NCBI RefSeq assembly: GCF_000986785.1
Contig: NZ_LAYY01000001.1
Coordinates: 372,001-436,000 of the forward strand
Direction: 5' to 3'
Length of the DNA stretch: 64,000 nt
Source: Mesobacillus campisalis
GTDB lineage: Bacteria > Bacillota > Bacilli > Bacillales > Cytobacillaceae
Shown: positions 1 through 10,000 of the stretch, in pieces
How the letters are laid out: every line of letters starts with the position of its first letter
How positions within the stretch are numbered: the stretch's first letter is position 1
Program-made: the position numbers and the translations under genes
Notes under the pieces: model-generated
Databases searched by the model: none
Told to the model about the DNA's origin: nothing
What the model saw: only the letters and a program-made list of their open reading frames with translations

Positions 1-20
1 AATTCTAATTGCTCATTCAT
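1..20 (-). CDS. Possible start of a gene cut by the window edge
   Basis: Only six codons are visible (M-N-E-Q-L-E). An ATG at 20 to 18 follows a purine-rich GGGGAAGTGA stretch at a usable ribosome-binding distance, 76 bases downstream of the herA-like stop and on the same strand. If real it could be a third member of the SIR2-HerA operon or the next island gene. Nothing can be said about its function. Confidence 0.3.
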
Positions 21-96
21 ATGTCACTTCCCCAGCTACATTTATCATTTTTTTAAAAATTTCTAGGTATTTTTTTCTAACTCATATTTTGCATTT

Positions 97-1974
97 CTAA
101 TTTACTTCCCAAAGTGTGCAAAGATTTACATTCTCACTTCTCGGCCTATTTTTTACTTCTCGCAAACGATCTACTTGAATAAATACAGGCATAGTTAATG
201 CTGTTCCAGATACTATACAAGTTCCACTTGCGAGAGAAGGGATTGCTGCCTTTGAGACTCTATCTAGGGTTGGGATAGTATTATCAATCATTTCTAAATC
301 CTTATTATTTACTAGCCTATGAATGAAATAATTGTGAATTTGTGAAATAATTGTCGGTGATATATCAAATGGTCGTTGGCTACATATAGTAAGAAAGAAA
401 CCAAATTTCCTGCCTTCTTTTATGATTTCTTCAAATAATTCTAAACGATAATTTTGCCAACCTTTTCCTTCACTCATTATCTGATTAGAAAGGATATTAT
501 GTGCCTCATCAATAATTAGGTGCACCGTTTTATCGATCTTTTCTTGTTTAGTTTGCTTCTTATGATTATCAAAAAGCATTTTGGCAATCAACGAGGGGAT
601 GACTTTCTTAATATCAGAATTACAATCCCTAAATGAGTATATTGTCATAATAGGAGTATGTTCATCTCTATCCTCTTCAATAATTTCTATAATTTGTTCT
701 AGTTCCTTAACTTTAGATTCAATCCTATGAATTAAAGGATTTATATGATCAAACTGTGCATAACGGTTTAACAAATCATTTGCTAACTGTAGCTTGGAAT
801 TTAATATAAATTCATCACACCATCCAATACCCCTATTGTCTATTTCAGTACACCATTGAACTAAATAATCATATCCCGATCCATCACTGTATGTATTCTT
901 AATATCATCGACTGTATCGAAATAACACGCCCCACTAAAATATTTATTATTTTTAGTGTGCCATTGAATTGATTTTATCTTTTGAAGAAAATCTTTATGT
1001 TCTTGGCTATTCCATTCAATTGATAAATATTCAATTACTTCTTTGATAAAATCAAAAACCTCCTTTGTCGGATGGACAAGAGATTTCGCAAATAAATTAG
1101 GAAAATAATTTTTCAAACCCCAACCATTCTCTTTAGCGAAACTCATTCTTTTTAAAAGCCTTTTTATAAAGGGTTTTTGAGTCTGTTCTTTAGCACTAAA
1201 TAATACAGAGAGTACCTCTGCCGTATAAAAATAACTAGAAGTAATTCTTAATTTATCTTTTCTATCCTCGTCATTGTTGCTTAAATCAATAATTTTCAAT
1301 TCCGATTCACCTAATCCAAAAACATCTTTATGCGCATACTCACCATTAAAATCAATGAGGTGAAATGAACTTTTATCTCTTAATTTTTCAGAACCAACAG
1401 TATTAATTAACTCATAGAACAACTTAGCCAAAGTATTCGATTTTCCACTTCCAGTATTACCTAAAACCCCTATATGCGAGGAGAAAAAAGAATTAATGGA
1501 AAACGACACTGGAATATCTTCATATATTGATTGACCTATTGTAATATTAAATTCACTACCTACAGAAATATCCGATTTAATTCCTGAATATATATCTAAA
1601 ATTTCTTGCTTAGTAGGTATATAGACAAGGTTTCCAATCATAGGCAACTGTTTTACTCCGCTATAAAACGACCTTTTTTCTAAAAATCCTAGAATTTGCA
1701 CTTCGAGTATTCTAGAAATTGTACCTTTGTTATATCGATAATCTTTTTCTTTGCTCTTCTTACTATTTAATAAATCCTCAATATATTCAGCATCAATTTT
1801 CCCAATTAAATCCAAAAATCCTTTTTTGATAATAACAAATCCATTTACCGAAATATTACTTATTACTTCACCTTGAAAAATAAAAGAAGAATGATTCATC
1901 TCTTTATATACTTGAACTTTTACCCTAGTTCCCCTAACTTCAATAACACTTCCTACCTCAAGTGGCATTGTCAT
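97..1974 (-). CDS. HerA-like ATPase/helicase (DUF87) of a SIR2-HerA defence pair
   Basis: A HerA/FtsK-type ATPase of about 625 residues. Walker A is GNTGSGKSNT near residue 172-182 and Walker B is LIIDEAHNIL near residue 490; the family carries an N-terminal beta-barrel (HAS-barrel), matching the MPLEVGSVIEVRGTRV start. In the known SIR2-HerA anti-phage systems, HerA hexamers assemble with SIR2 and the complex depletes NAD+ and/or cuts DNA on infection. The ATG at 1974 is chosen over the upstream TTG at 1989 because GGAGG lies 8 bases before it, inside the last codons of the SIR2 gene. The two genes are therefore tightly coupled, with the SIR2 stop at 1979. Sequence is AT-rich, consistent with transfer. 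Family assignment is firm; anti-phage activity is inferred from the pairing. Confidence 0.9.
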   Translation of the reverse strand: MTMPLEVGSVIEVRGTRVKVQVYKEMNHSSFIFQGEVISNISVNGFVIIKKGFLDLIGKIDAEYIEDLLNSKKSKEKDYRYNKGTISRILEVQILGFLEKRSFYSGVKQLPMIGNLVYIPTKQEILDIYSGIKSDISVGSEFNITIGQSIYEDIPVSFSINSFFSSHIGVLGNTGSGKSNTLAKLFYELINTVGSEKLRDKSSFHLIDFNGEYAHKDVFGLGESELKIIDLSNNDEDRKDKLRITSSYFYTAEVLSVLFSAKEQTQKPFIKRLLKRMSFAKENGWGLKNYFPNLFAKSLVHPTKEVFDFIKEVIEYLSIEWNSQEHKDFLQKIKSIQWHTKNNKYFSGACYFDTVDDIKNTYSDGSGYDYLVQWCTEIDNRGIGWCDEFILNSKLQLANDLLNRYAQFDHINPLIHRIESKVKELEQIIEIIEEDRDEHTPIMTIYSFRDCNSDIKKVIPSLIAKMLFDNHKKQTKQEKIDKTVHLIIDEAHNILSNQIMSEGKGWQNYRLELFEEIIKEGRKFGFFLTICSQRPFDISPTIISQIHNYFIHRLVNNKDLEMIDNTIPTLDRVSKAAIPSLASGTCIVSGTALTMPVFIQVDRLREVKNRPRSENVNLCTLWEVN

Positions 1975-1978
1975 TCTC

Positions 1979-3115
1979 TTAACCTCCAAATAGTAGTTTA
2001 TTTAATTGCGATAAATCTATTGGAGGCATATCCTCAGTAGGCTCAATAATTACAACGTTTTTTTGATATTCACAATTTAACAACTGAGTAATCCCATTTC
2101 CTGAACCGCGTTTATATACAAATATATATATTCGTAATTCGGGATTATGAAAAGACCTCTTAATTAAATTCCTGATATGTTCATCCGCAAATGAAAAGCC
2201 AAAAACTATTAGAACAGTCTGGGGCTTTTCCAACTCATAACTTAACAACCGCAACATGCTATAATAATACTCATCCAGAACAGTATTTTTAAATTTGCTT
2301 TTTTCCGGATTAATAATCATAAGCTTTTTATATTCATTAAAAAATGATTCAAGTGTTCCCCAATTCATCTCAGCAATTTCATGGATTTTTAGATTTAAAC
2401 TCTCATCATTTTCATCTTCCCAGAGAAAATCTTCTATATAATTCTTATCTTTCTCTTCTAAAGTTATCTTATTAGCAGCGTTCCTGATTATCTCCAATAA
2501 TTTTAAGTCTTTTCGAATTTCTATCACTTCTTGACTTCCTAATAATTGATTAACCCAATTTACTGAACCATGACATTTAATCAAATTAATAGTGGGTAGC
2601 TCCTTATGATAATTATCAAATACACCATTACGCGAAACAGTTTTGTGGAAATTTTCCGAACTCAACGTTTTAAAAAAGTAACCATTTCCACCATCATTAA
2701 GTATTATTGATGAATTGTTCCTCTGTTCATAATCAATAGCTCTTTCAAAGAACAAATCGTAATTAGTTGTAAAAATATTTGCCCGTTTAGGAGATAGCCT
2801 TGAATTTCTATAATTCATAGTATTCACTAATCCTCTGATAAACCTTCTATAATTACTTGTAACAAGGTATTCACATTGAATAGAGTCATCTATTAAATCG
2901 TAATTTTTCTCAATTACATTATTAAAGTAGTGTAAATAAATCAATTGGCGAACGGAGTTACTGCACTCTCTTTCTGTTAATACTTTCTCTATGTTACCAA
3001 GTGGAGGAAAAAAAGGTACAGATGCACCCGACCCAATTAAAAAATTCACGTTCTTTTCAGTAATTTGTGTTTGTAACTCACTAAGAATATCTTCTAAATC
3101 CAAATTAATCACCAT
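1979..3115 (-). CDS. SIR2-family NADase, partner of HerA
   Basis: A 378-residue SIR2_2-type protein. Visible sirtuin-fold motifs are GSGAS at 28-32 (nucleotide-binding loop), FTTNYD at 115-120, and CHGS with His182 as the expected catalytic base. A C-terminal VLIVFGFSFADEHI strand-loop is typical of this branch. Standalone bacterial SIR2 domains in defence operons hydrolyse NAD+ rather than deacetylate proteins. The gene is first in a two-gene operon, five bases from the HerA-like start. No strong ribosome binding site precedes the ATG at 3115, and a GTG one codon in is an alternative start. The domain call is sure; the abortive-infection role is inference from the SIR2-HerA association. Confidence 0.88.
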   Translation of the reverse strand: MVINLDLEDILSELQTQITEKNVNFLIGSGASVPFFPPLGNIEKVLTERECSNSVRQLIYLHYFNNVIEKNYDLIDDSIQCEYLVTSNYRRFIRGLVNTMNYRNSRLSPKRANIFTTNYDLFFERAIDYEQRNNSSIILNDGGNGYFFKTLSSENFHKTVSRNGVFDNYHKELPTINLIKCHGSVNWVNQLLGSQEVIEIRKDLKLLEIIRNAANKITLEEKDKNYIEDFLWEDENDESLNLKIHEIAEMNWGTLESFFNEYKKLMIINPEKSKFKNTVLDEYYYSMLRLLSYELEKPQTVLIVFGFSFADEHIRNLIKRSFHNPELRIYIFVYKRGSGNGITQLLNCEYQKNVVIIEPTEDMPPIDLSQLNKLLFGG

Positions 3116-3495
3116 ACTTATAACTTATTATCTTTCCATTTTACGAGAGTCTTATTTTTTCGTATTTATTTACTTCCAAATAACCTTCACAATATCTCTT
3201 ATACCTTTTATCTATTTCATAAGGTCCGAATTCCATCATATTTTTGAAGTCGATTTTGGTTTTATACGCGTCTTACCTTAATGCTTCATACCAATAAAGA
3301 AGTTCCCCATAAATTCTTTTTACCGAAATATTTTTCATTACTACTCGAAATATTATCTTTTCCTTTTATTAAAAACAGAACACCATGACGGTCTCATTCT
3401 GGTTCAAATCTGTCCTTATAATTTTAACTAGGTGTAGGTTGTCCGGTTAACAGAAAGTATATGTTCAATATGAAACTGAAGCGTTTCTTCTATAA
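3116..3495. other. AT-rich gap with a 32-codon minus-strand ORF
   Basis: This 380-base gap separates the SIR2 gene from the broken PIN gene. On the minus strand an ORF of 32 codons (3141-3239, beginning M-M-E-F-G-P-Y-E-I-D) ends 25 bases before the SIR2 start. It has a tyrosine/lysine-rich composition but no convincing ribosome binding site, so it may be a gene fragment or chance. The SIR2-HerA promoter should also lie here, but no clear -35/-10 pair could be fixed. Nothing is recognised in 3250-3495. Confidence 0.35.
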
Positions 3496-4380
3496 TTAGT
3501 AATCATCGTCCATATTACCACATGTCATACAGCGGGCTCCGTTCCAGGGTCCTGGGTTTCCACATACCCCACAATAAAAAATCCTATATGCCTGTCCGGA
3601 GTTAGGCGTAAACCCTAAACCATAATTCCCTTGTTTGATGATCATACCACTTGCTTTCATTTCACTACTATCCGTTATTTCTGCTTTGCTTTTTTCAGTT
3701 TCAGCTTCCAATTCCTCTAGTTGCCTGGCCCGTTTTTCCCCAATAATCTTTATTGCATCTGATATTTTGTCTGTTATACCAAGGAGTGATTTTGTTTGAA
3801 TTCTTCGCTAAGGTACATTTTATGCTTTAGGAAACTTTTATCATTGCTTACTATTACCACTGGCTCATTGACATGTTCCAAAATAGATTCCCAAATTACT
3901 TCATCCCCAATAGTAACACCATTTGTCCCTGGGGGATTTCCGAGAAGTTGTCTATTTCTAGCTCGATGGATAGTTTCTTCTTTTATGGGCAATTTTTGAA
4001 CATGGCTCATATGATAAAGATCATATACTTACATTATAAATCTCGTCATTTTTAGCTTCATTTTTTATTTCTTCGATTTTTTTAACAATAATGCCAATTT
4101 GATTCTTCATATGCTGGTTTAATTCCATTAACGCCATGTACTCATCTAGTGATTTCATATAATTTGAATTGAAGGGTTTCAGAGCGGATTTATATCTTAG
4201 GAACTCGTTACTTAATTTTTCAAATTCTGCATTTCGATTACGGGTAAACTCGTTAAATACCTGTTCTGGGAATACGAGGTAACTGGCATAATCTTTTAAT
4301 TCTTGCAGCTTTTTTAAAGACTCGTTGTTAGAACGATAAAAATCTAAAAATACGTTAGTATCTATTATTATTTTTGCCAA
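3496..4380 (-). pseudogene. PIN-like RNase with C-terminal zinc ribbon, two frameshifts
   Basis: Three consecutive minus-strand reading frames read as one protein. 4380-4021 gives the PIN N-terminus (MAKIIIDTNVFLDFYR, Asp7 being the first acidic metal ligand). About 4031-3774 gives the PIN C-terminal part (GDEVIWESIL and IVSNDKSF, acidic residues of the fold). About 3780-3496 continues with GITDKISDAIK and ends in a zinc ribbon with two CxxC pairs. The first shift is near 4031: the upstream frame stops after NDEIYNVSI, while the next frame already reads VYDLYHMSHV before its ATG. The second shift is near 3782: HSLV-stop versus GITDKIS. This matches the PIN-like DUF4935 layout. Programmed frameshifting is possible but no slippery heptamer is obvious, so decay or a sequencing error is more likely. 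Confidence 0.8.
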
Positions 4381-4538
4381 ATCTTCACATCCTAATATTT
4401 GGTTATAAATAATATAAAACTAAGTTACAGTACCAGCCACTATCTACAACCTAGACAATATAACTCATACATCTCTCTCTAGAAAATTGAATTAAAGTAA
4501 TAGTCTTGGCTATGAATAATTAAAGGAGTAGACTTGCA

Positions 4539-6470
4539 TTAATAACCCTCCCTATCCTCAGCTACCCTCAACTCCCACTTAGGTGACAAATCATTATTTT
4601 CACTCGTCCTTCGAAGGCGTTCCCTAAAGTAAGCATTTAACTCTGGATCGGTGCAAAAAATAAAACATCCTTTTTGTCCACGTGTCATTAGTGTCCGATA
4701 AGTGTTCCGGATAATTTGATCTGCAATTTTCTGTGCTTCTTCCGGATTTTCCTTCGCCATTTTTTTGATTCCTTTTAAAGATTGGTCCGTTTTAGCTCTT
4801 TTCGCATAATCTGTGATGACCTGTCCATTTTCAAAGCGCAAATCGTCCCCGATAATCACACCGACATAATCAAACTCTAACCCTTGTGCAGTATGGATAC
4901 ATCCCGCTTCACTTACTGAGTCTTGGTCAATGGCCCAGATGCTGTCCGATAGATTCCAGCTTATCGCGAAATCATGCTCTGGAAGGACAATGTCCTTATA
5001 CATCGTATTGCTCCGCTCTTTTGTTGGCCATTCCCAGCAATAACCCGATAGCATGCGAGATTTATTGTTTTTCTTATTTAATTTTTCAATTTCCCGGAGC
5101 ATTTCATGGGGATTATCATATACACGAAAATCATAATCCACCCCATAATAATGACTGTTAGCTGTTTCCCGAATCTGAAGGACATCGTCTAGCCAGGCAA
5201 TATAGGCATCTGATCCATCACAGCGGAATTGGGATACCAATTGACCGGAAATCACCTCTGTCTCAAACTCTTCAGCATACCTTTTAATTAAATCTATACT
5301 TCCGATATCCTTTAGAGTGACTTTTTGATTTTCGTCGATGAAGAAGATTGTAAATTTTGCTGCCTTAATTAATTCTTTTACCTGGTTCTCTCCCTGGTTG
5401 CCATAAAAGCCTGATTTTTCATTAAGCCTATGTGCCTCATCAACAACAATGACATCGAACTCATTTAATTCTGACTCAGTAAAACTTCCAGATCCTTTAA
5501 ATAAATTATCGATTGCCGTCTTTCGGACGGTGCCTTTTAATTTGGATGCATAAACATCTCTAGGTGCTGAATTTTTGGAGACATAAAGGGTCATCAGTCC
5601 CTTGTTTATTAAATTGACTAAAAGATTCACAGCCATCACTGATTTTCCGGTACCTGGGCCGCCTTCAATAATCATCACTTGCTTTTTGTTATGCTTGACA
5701 CACTCCAACGCAAGATGAAAAGCTTCTTCATAAAACACCTTTTGTTCGTCAATCATAATGAATTCCTGATTACCCTTTAACATATTCGCCAGGGAATCCT
5801 GCAGCGATTTTGACGGGCGGATTTTCCCGTGTTCAATTTGATATATTAAATTATTATTATCCCCTTGCCGCACGTACTTTTTAATAAAGTCCCTTAACTT
5901 TTGTATTTCCCCTTTTGTAAAAACAGGCGCTTTCAATAAGTGTTCCTTGTAATGTTCATCTACTAAAGGGTCATTGGCTGTTTTCCTATAATTATGTAAG
6001 TAAGCGCATGGCTGAAGTTCTATTTGTTGATCCTGTACGCTTTTATTAAAATCCCTTATTAAGGCTGCATATGTCCAGGCTTGATAGGATGGATGTGTTT
6101 GCGGGCGCAGACCACCGCCGACGTATGTTTTTACCAGCGCGTCCTTGGTCGTTATTTTATCAACCTTAGACCATTGCTTTAGTTCAACAATGACAACATG
6201 GTCGTGCCTGCCATCATTTCCAGTGACAATAAAATCCACTCTTTTAGATGTATTTGGAATCTTAAATTCGATGGCCACACCCGCATCATTTGGAATGTCC
6301 CTGTCTTGCATCACATTGGACATTCGTTGGAGCGAGTTCTCCCATGAGATAATTTCCTGTTTAGAAGTCCGTCCTATTTTTTCCTGATAGGAATGATACA
6401 ATCGTTCCACCAATAATTCATTTGTTACATCCGAAACGAATTCCGATTTTGTCGCTTCGTAAATGATCAT
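4539..6470 (-). CDS. PD-(D/E)XK nuclease + DUF2075 superfamily 1 helicase-like ATPase
   Basis: A 643-residue protein. The N-terminus carries a PD-(D/E)XK-type signature, RVDF (Asp79) followed by VVIVELKQW (Glu96, Lys98). The central DUF2075 ATPase has Walker A EGGPGTGKS near residue 270 and Walker B VIVVDEAHRL near 343, with later motifs SQFRCDGSDAY, HTAQGLEFDYVGVIIGDDL and TYRTLMTRGQKG matching helicase motifs IV-VI. This layout suggests a nucleic-acid-cutting helicase like those in defence loci. The MazG-like gene lies 36 bases upstream on the same strand, so the two are likely co-transcribed. The start is supported by AAGGTGA 8 bases before the ATG. Domain calls are strong; a defence role is inferred from context. 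Confidence 0.85.
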   Translation of the reverse strand: MIIYEATKSEFVSDVTNELLVERLYHSYQEKIGRTSKQEIISWENSLQRMSNVMQDRDIPNDAGVAIEFKIPNTSKRVDFIVTGNDGRHDHVVIVELKQWSKVDKITTKDALVKTYVGGGLRPQTHPSYQAWTYAALIRDFNKSVQDQQIELQPCAYLHNYRKTANDPLVDEHYKEHLLKAPVFTKGEIQKLRDFIKKYVRQGDNNNLIYQIEHGKIRPSKSLQDSLANMLKGNQEFIMIDEQKVFYEEAFHLALECVKHNKKQVMIIEGGPGTGKSVMAVNLLVNLINKGLMTLYVSKNSAPRDVYASKLKGTVRKTAIDNLFKGSGSFTESELNEFDVIVVDEAHRLNEKSGFYGNQGENQVKELIKAAKFTIFFIDENQKVTLKDIGSIDLIKRYAEEFETEVISGQLVSQFRCDGSDAYIAWLDDVLQIRETANSHYYGVDYDFRVYDNPHEMLREIEKLNKKNNKSRMLSGYCWEWPTKERSNTMYKDIVLPEHDFAISWNLSDSIWAIDQDSVSEAGCIHTAQGLEFDYVGVIIGDDLRFENGQVITDYAKRAKTDQSLKGIKKMAKENPEEAQKIADQIIRNTYRTLMTRGQKGCFIFCTDPELNAYFRERLRRTSENNDLSPKWELRVAEDREGY

Positions 6471-6506
6471 TATAATTCACCTTCTCCCTTTTACATTTTC
6501 TCTGAT

Positions 6507-6848
6507 CTACAGCTCTGTATATTTCTTGTTTGTTCCTAATGCCTTTTCTACTGGGTATTTCTTTGCGTTCTTTTGAACCTTATTATGTATAATTTCCTGA
6601 ACATCTAAATCAAGATCATGGGCAAGCATTAGGGAATATATGAGAACATCGGCCAGTTCATCTTTAATATTATCCATGTTTTCCTCAAGTGCCTCTTGAC
6701 TGTCTTTCCATTGAAAATTTTCAAGCAGCTCGCTTGCCTCGAGGGAGAGGGAGATAGCAAGATCCTTTGGATTGTGGAATTGCTCCCAATTCCTTTCTTT
6801 TCTGAAGCTCAGTATTTCTTCTAAAACCTTTTCCACTGTGTTCACCAC
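6507..6848 (-). CDS. MazG-like nucleotide pyrophosphohydrolase
   Basis: A 113-residue all-alpha NTP pyrophosphatase. The metal-binding signature is visible: EASELLE near residues 31-37 and KDELADVL near residues 60-67, the two acidic helices that hold Mg2+ in the MazG/dCTPase/RS21-C6 group. Such enzymes split (d)NTPs to the monophosphate and pyrophosphate. It sits just upstream of the nuclease-helicase and may deplete nucleotides or remove modified ones during infection, though a housekeeping role cannot be excluded. The start is a GTG at 6848 with no clear ribosome binding site, so it may be a few codons off. Confidence 0.85.
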   Translation of the reverse strand: MVNTVEKVLEEILSFRKERNWEQFHNPKDLAISLSLEASELLENFQWKDSQEALEENMDNIKDELADVLIYSLMLAHDLDLDVQEIIHNKVQKNAKKYPVEKALGTNKKYTEL

Positions 6849-6973
6849 TTTTAGTTTGATTAGGATTATTTTACCATAAGAAAAGCCTGAACAAATGAAT
6901 AATCCTTTTAAACGATTCCCTGTAAAATAATCACCTACTGGTAACCTGGTGCCTAGCCACCAGGAGGATGTAG

Positions 6974-7010
6974 TAAAAAAACCGCACCAGTGATAATTTC
7001 ACAGTGCGGT
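6974..7010 (-). terminator. Terminator after the large helicase gene
   Basis: A stem built from ACCGCAC and GTGCGGT is followed on the minus strand by a run of seven T. It lies about 90 bases beyond the stop of the DUF4011 helicase gene and ends that transcript before the MazG-like gene. Confidence 0.75.
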
Positions 7011-7095
7011 ATATACAATAATTTCATATTTTTAATGAAAACATGGGCATTCACACATTACAAACCTCACTCGAAAAAAGGCAAAAAATTCAAAA

Positions 7096-10000
7096 TCACA
7101 TCACCTCAACAAACCCCATTGAATCCTCAGAAACCATCCCTTTCCTCACCGCAAGCTCAATCCCCTCCTGAACAAACTTCTCCCCCTGAGTGCTTGTTCG
7201 GCTATATCCAAGCTGCTTTAGCACTTCTCGAATTAAGTCTGCTTTGGGAATTCGCAGGGCCTTGTTCATAATTTCTATAACTCCATTCGCGTACTCTTCC
7301 TTACTGATATCCTGCAATGCCCTTCGATCCTGTCCACTTAACCGGAATTCGTTGTAGCTCTTATACTGAGCTTCGTCTTTCCACAAAAATGTCCCTTTAG
7401 AGTCACTGGTTTGATATGTCTTCATCTTCGAAAGGATGGACTCTATAATGCTCTCTATCTTGGCCCCGCTCCTGGTAAACCCCCATGCGGCGATGATTGA
7501 TTTCGTCAACTGCGAGAAACTGATGGGCGCCTCCTGTTCGATGATCTGTTTGATTTGCTGCTGGATCATCTGCCTTCCTTCTATTGTATAGAACGCCTCG
7601 CTCGGCAGATTTACAGCTTCTAATACAACCGGCTTATAATACTTTTCTTCCTCGGTTGTACTTTCAACAGGAATCACCAGCTTGCTGATTTTTTGCTGAA
7701 TGGTTGGCTTGGTTTTAACAACAGGATCAGTTTGTTGTCTCACTGTTGCAGGGGCTCTTTTCTCGATTTCTTTTAGCTGGGCTAGAATGCTATCTATTTG
7801 TTTGTTTTCGTCATGCCACCATTCAATCGACCATACCTTGATAATCTGCCAGCCTAATCTTCCAAGCATAAGGTCACTTAATTTATTGCGGTCCCGTGCG
7901 GTCTTGCGGCTTGCATAGCGGTGGCCGTCGATCTGGATGGCGGCAATATACCTTCCATCAGAATTCATATCAACTACGGCCAAATCCACCTTAAACTCGC
8001 TGCTTCCAACATTCAGTTTGGTTTTATAGCCATGCTTTTCTAACGCTTTTTGTATTTTCGGAATGATGGTCGCGGAATTTTCACCTGTACTTTGCCTCCG
8101 ATTTTCCAACAGGACGGGTTCATTTCCTCGTTTAGCAAATTCCATAAACGCCCTTAAAGCATGGACACCTTCGGCTTTTGTCCGGGACAGGTTAATTAGG
8201 TCAGGCTCCATCGAAGCGTAGATGATCATTTCTTTCTTGGCACGGGAAACGGCCACGTTCAGGCGGCGCCAGCCTCCATCCCGGTTCAGAGGACCAAAGT
8301 TCAAGGTCATATGCCCCTCTTTATCCGGGCCATATCCCACGGAAAACAAGATGATATCTCGCTCATCGCCCTGGACATTTTCAAGGTTTTTAACAAAGAC
8401 CGGTTCCGCTACTTCGTCGGTAAAATATTTTTCAACGCTTGGGTCTTCCTTTAACCGCTCATCAATCAGATCCTCGATCAAGGTTTGCTGAACCTGGTTG
8501 AAGGTGACGACTCCGATGCTTTCATGTTGCTTCTGCGGATTGTTTAATCTTGAAAAAATCTCTTCCACAACCGCTTCTGCTTCGATTTTGTTATGCCTTA
8601 ATTTCCCTCGGTCGTAGATTCCTTTTACATTTTTAAAAGAAACGCGGGATTGAAGGTCATCGACGGAAGGAAACGTTATGAGCTTATTTTCATAAAAGTG
8701 ATTGTTCGAGAATGAAATCAGACTTTCGTGTTCACTTCGATAATGCCAGCTTAAATGTTTTTGCGGCATCCTTACGGACAAGCAATCATCGAGAACACTT
8801 TCGAGATCCTGTATATCAAAGTCTTCTTCGGATTGCTGCGCACTAAAGAAGCTTGTCGGCGGCAATTGTTTCGGGTCTCCTACCACGACAACGTTTTCTC
8901 CCCTGGCCATAGCTCCGATCGCTTCACTCGTTGGCAGCTGGGAAGCTTCATCAAAGATGACAAAATCGAATTTTGGAAACGACGAATCCAGATATTGCGC
9001 CACAGAAATTGGACTCATCAGCATACATGGCTTCATTTTAGGCAGCAGGTTGGGAATCCGCTCAAACAGTTGCCGAATGGCGATCCCTCTTCCTTTGCTT
9101 TTTATCGCTTTTAAAAGAATGCCTGGCTCGGAACTCTGGATCACATTATTAAGATCCGGTACTCGTTCCATTAGTTTTACATACACTTCAAGCTTCGTTA
9201 AATCACAGAGCTCATCATCCAAAGTGTTAAACTTCTTCAGCTTGTTCTCAAACTCTGCCTTTGAAAACTGTGATAAAGAATGGCTGCTTCTGATTTCCTC
9301 ATCGATGCGTATACGGTAAAATCCATGCAGGTACGCTGAAAGCAGCTCTCCGTTTTTGAGTTGACCCTTAATATAGGGATTTGTAGCATTTTGCAGGCCA
9401 AAAGAGTTCGCTTCCTCAATTGCACGTGCCAGTTGGCAGTTATCCTTCAATTGAGGCAGAGCGCGAATGAGCGTCGAAGCCTTCTCTTTTATAGCCGTCA
9501 GCCAATCCGTATGGTCGGGCTCATTAAATTTAAAAAGCAGTAAATCCGTTTCAACCCTTTGGATTCGCCTCATCAAGTCTTCAAAGTTGTCTTGATGCCT
9601 CAGCAAAAATTGCTGCATGTTGGATGAATTGAATAACTGTTTGTTATTCTGCAAGACTTCTGCTGTTTCGCTTACATAGCTTTGTGCCTCTGTATATTCT
9701 TGCAGGCTGGATCGAACGGACTTCATCCACTCTATGGCCTGTTCCATTTCCGGCCATTTTCCATCCGTACCATTCCAGAGGTCCGGGAAGTAATCTTTCA
9801 TTTTTGAGTCGGAATCATTTAATGCTTCCTGGTTTTTCTTAACTGTCTGAACGGAAAGAAGGATTTCCTCGAGTTCACCAGATTGGATCTTCGTTTTGGC
9901 TGTAAGAAATTTTTTCAACTCTTTGGCCACTTTGTTTCTGCCAAGAACTTTCTTTAAGAACCAGCTATTCTCAGCAAGCCTTAATTCCTGCAGCAAAGGT

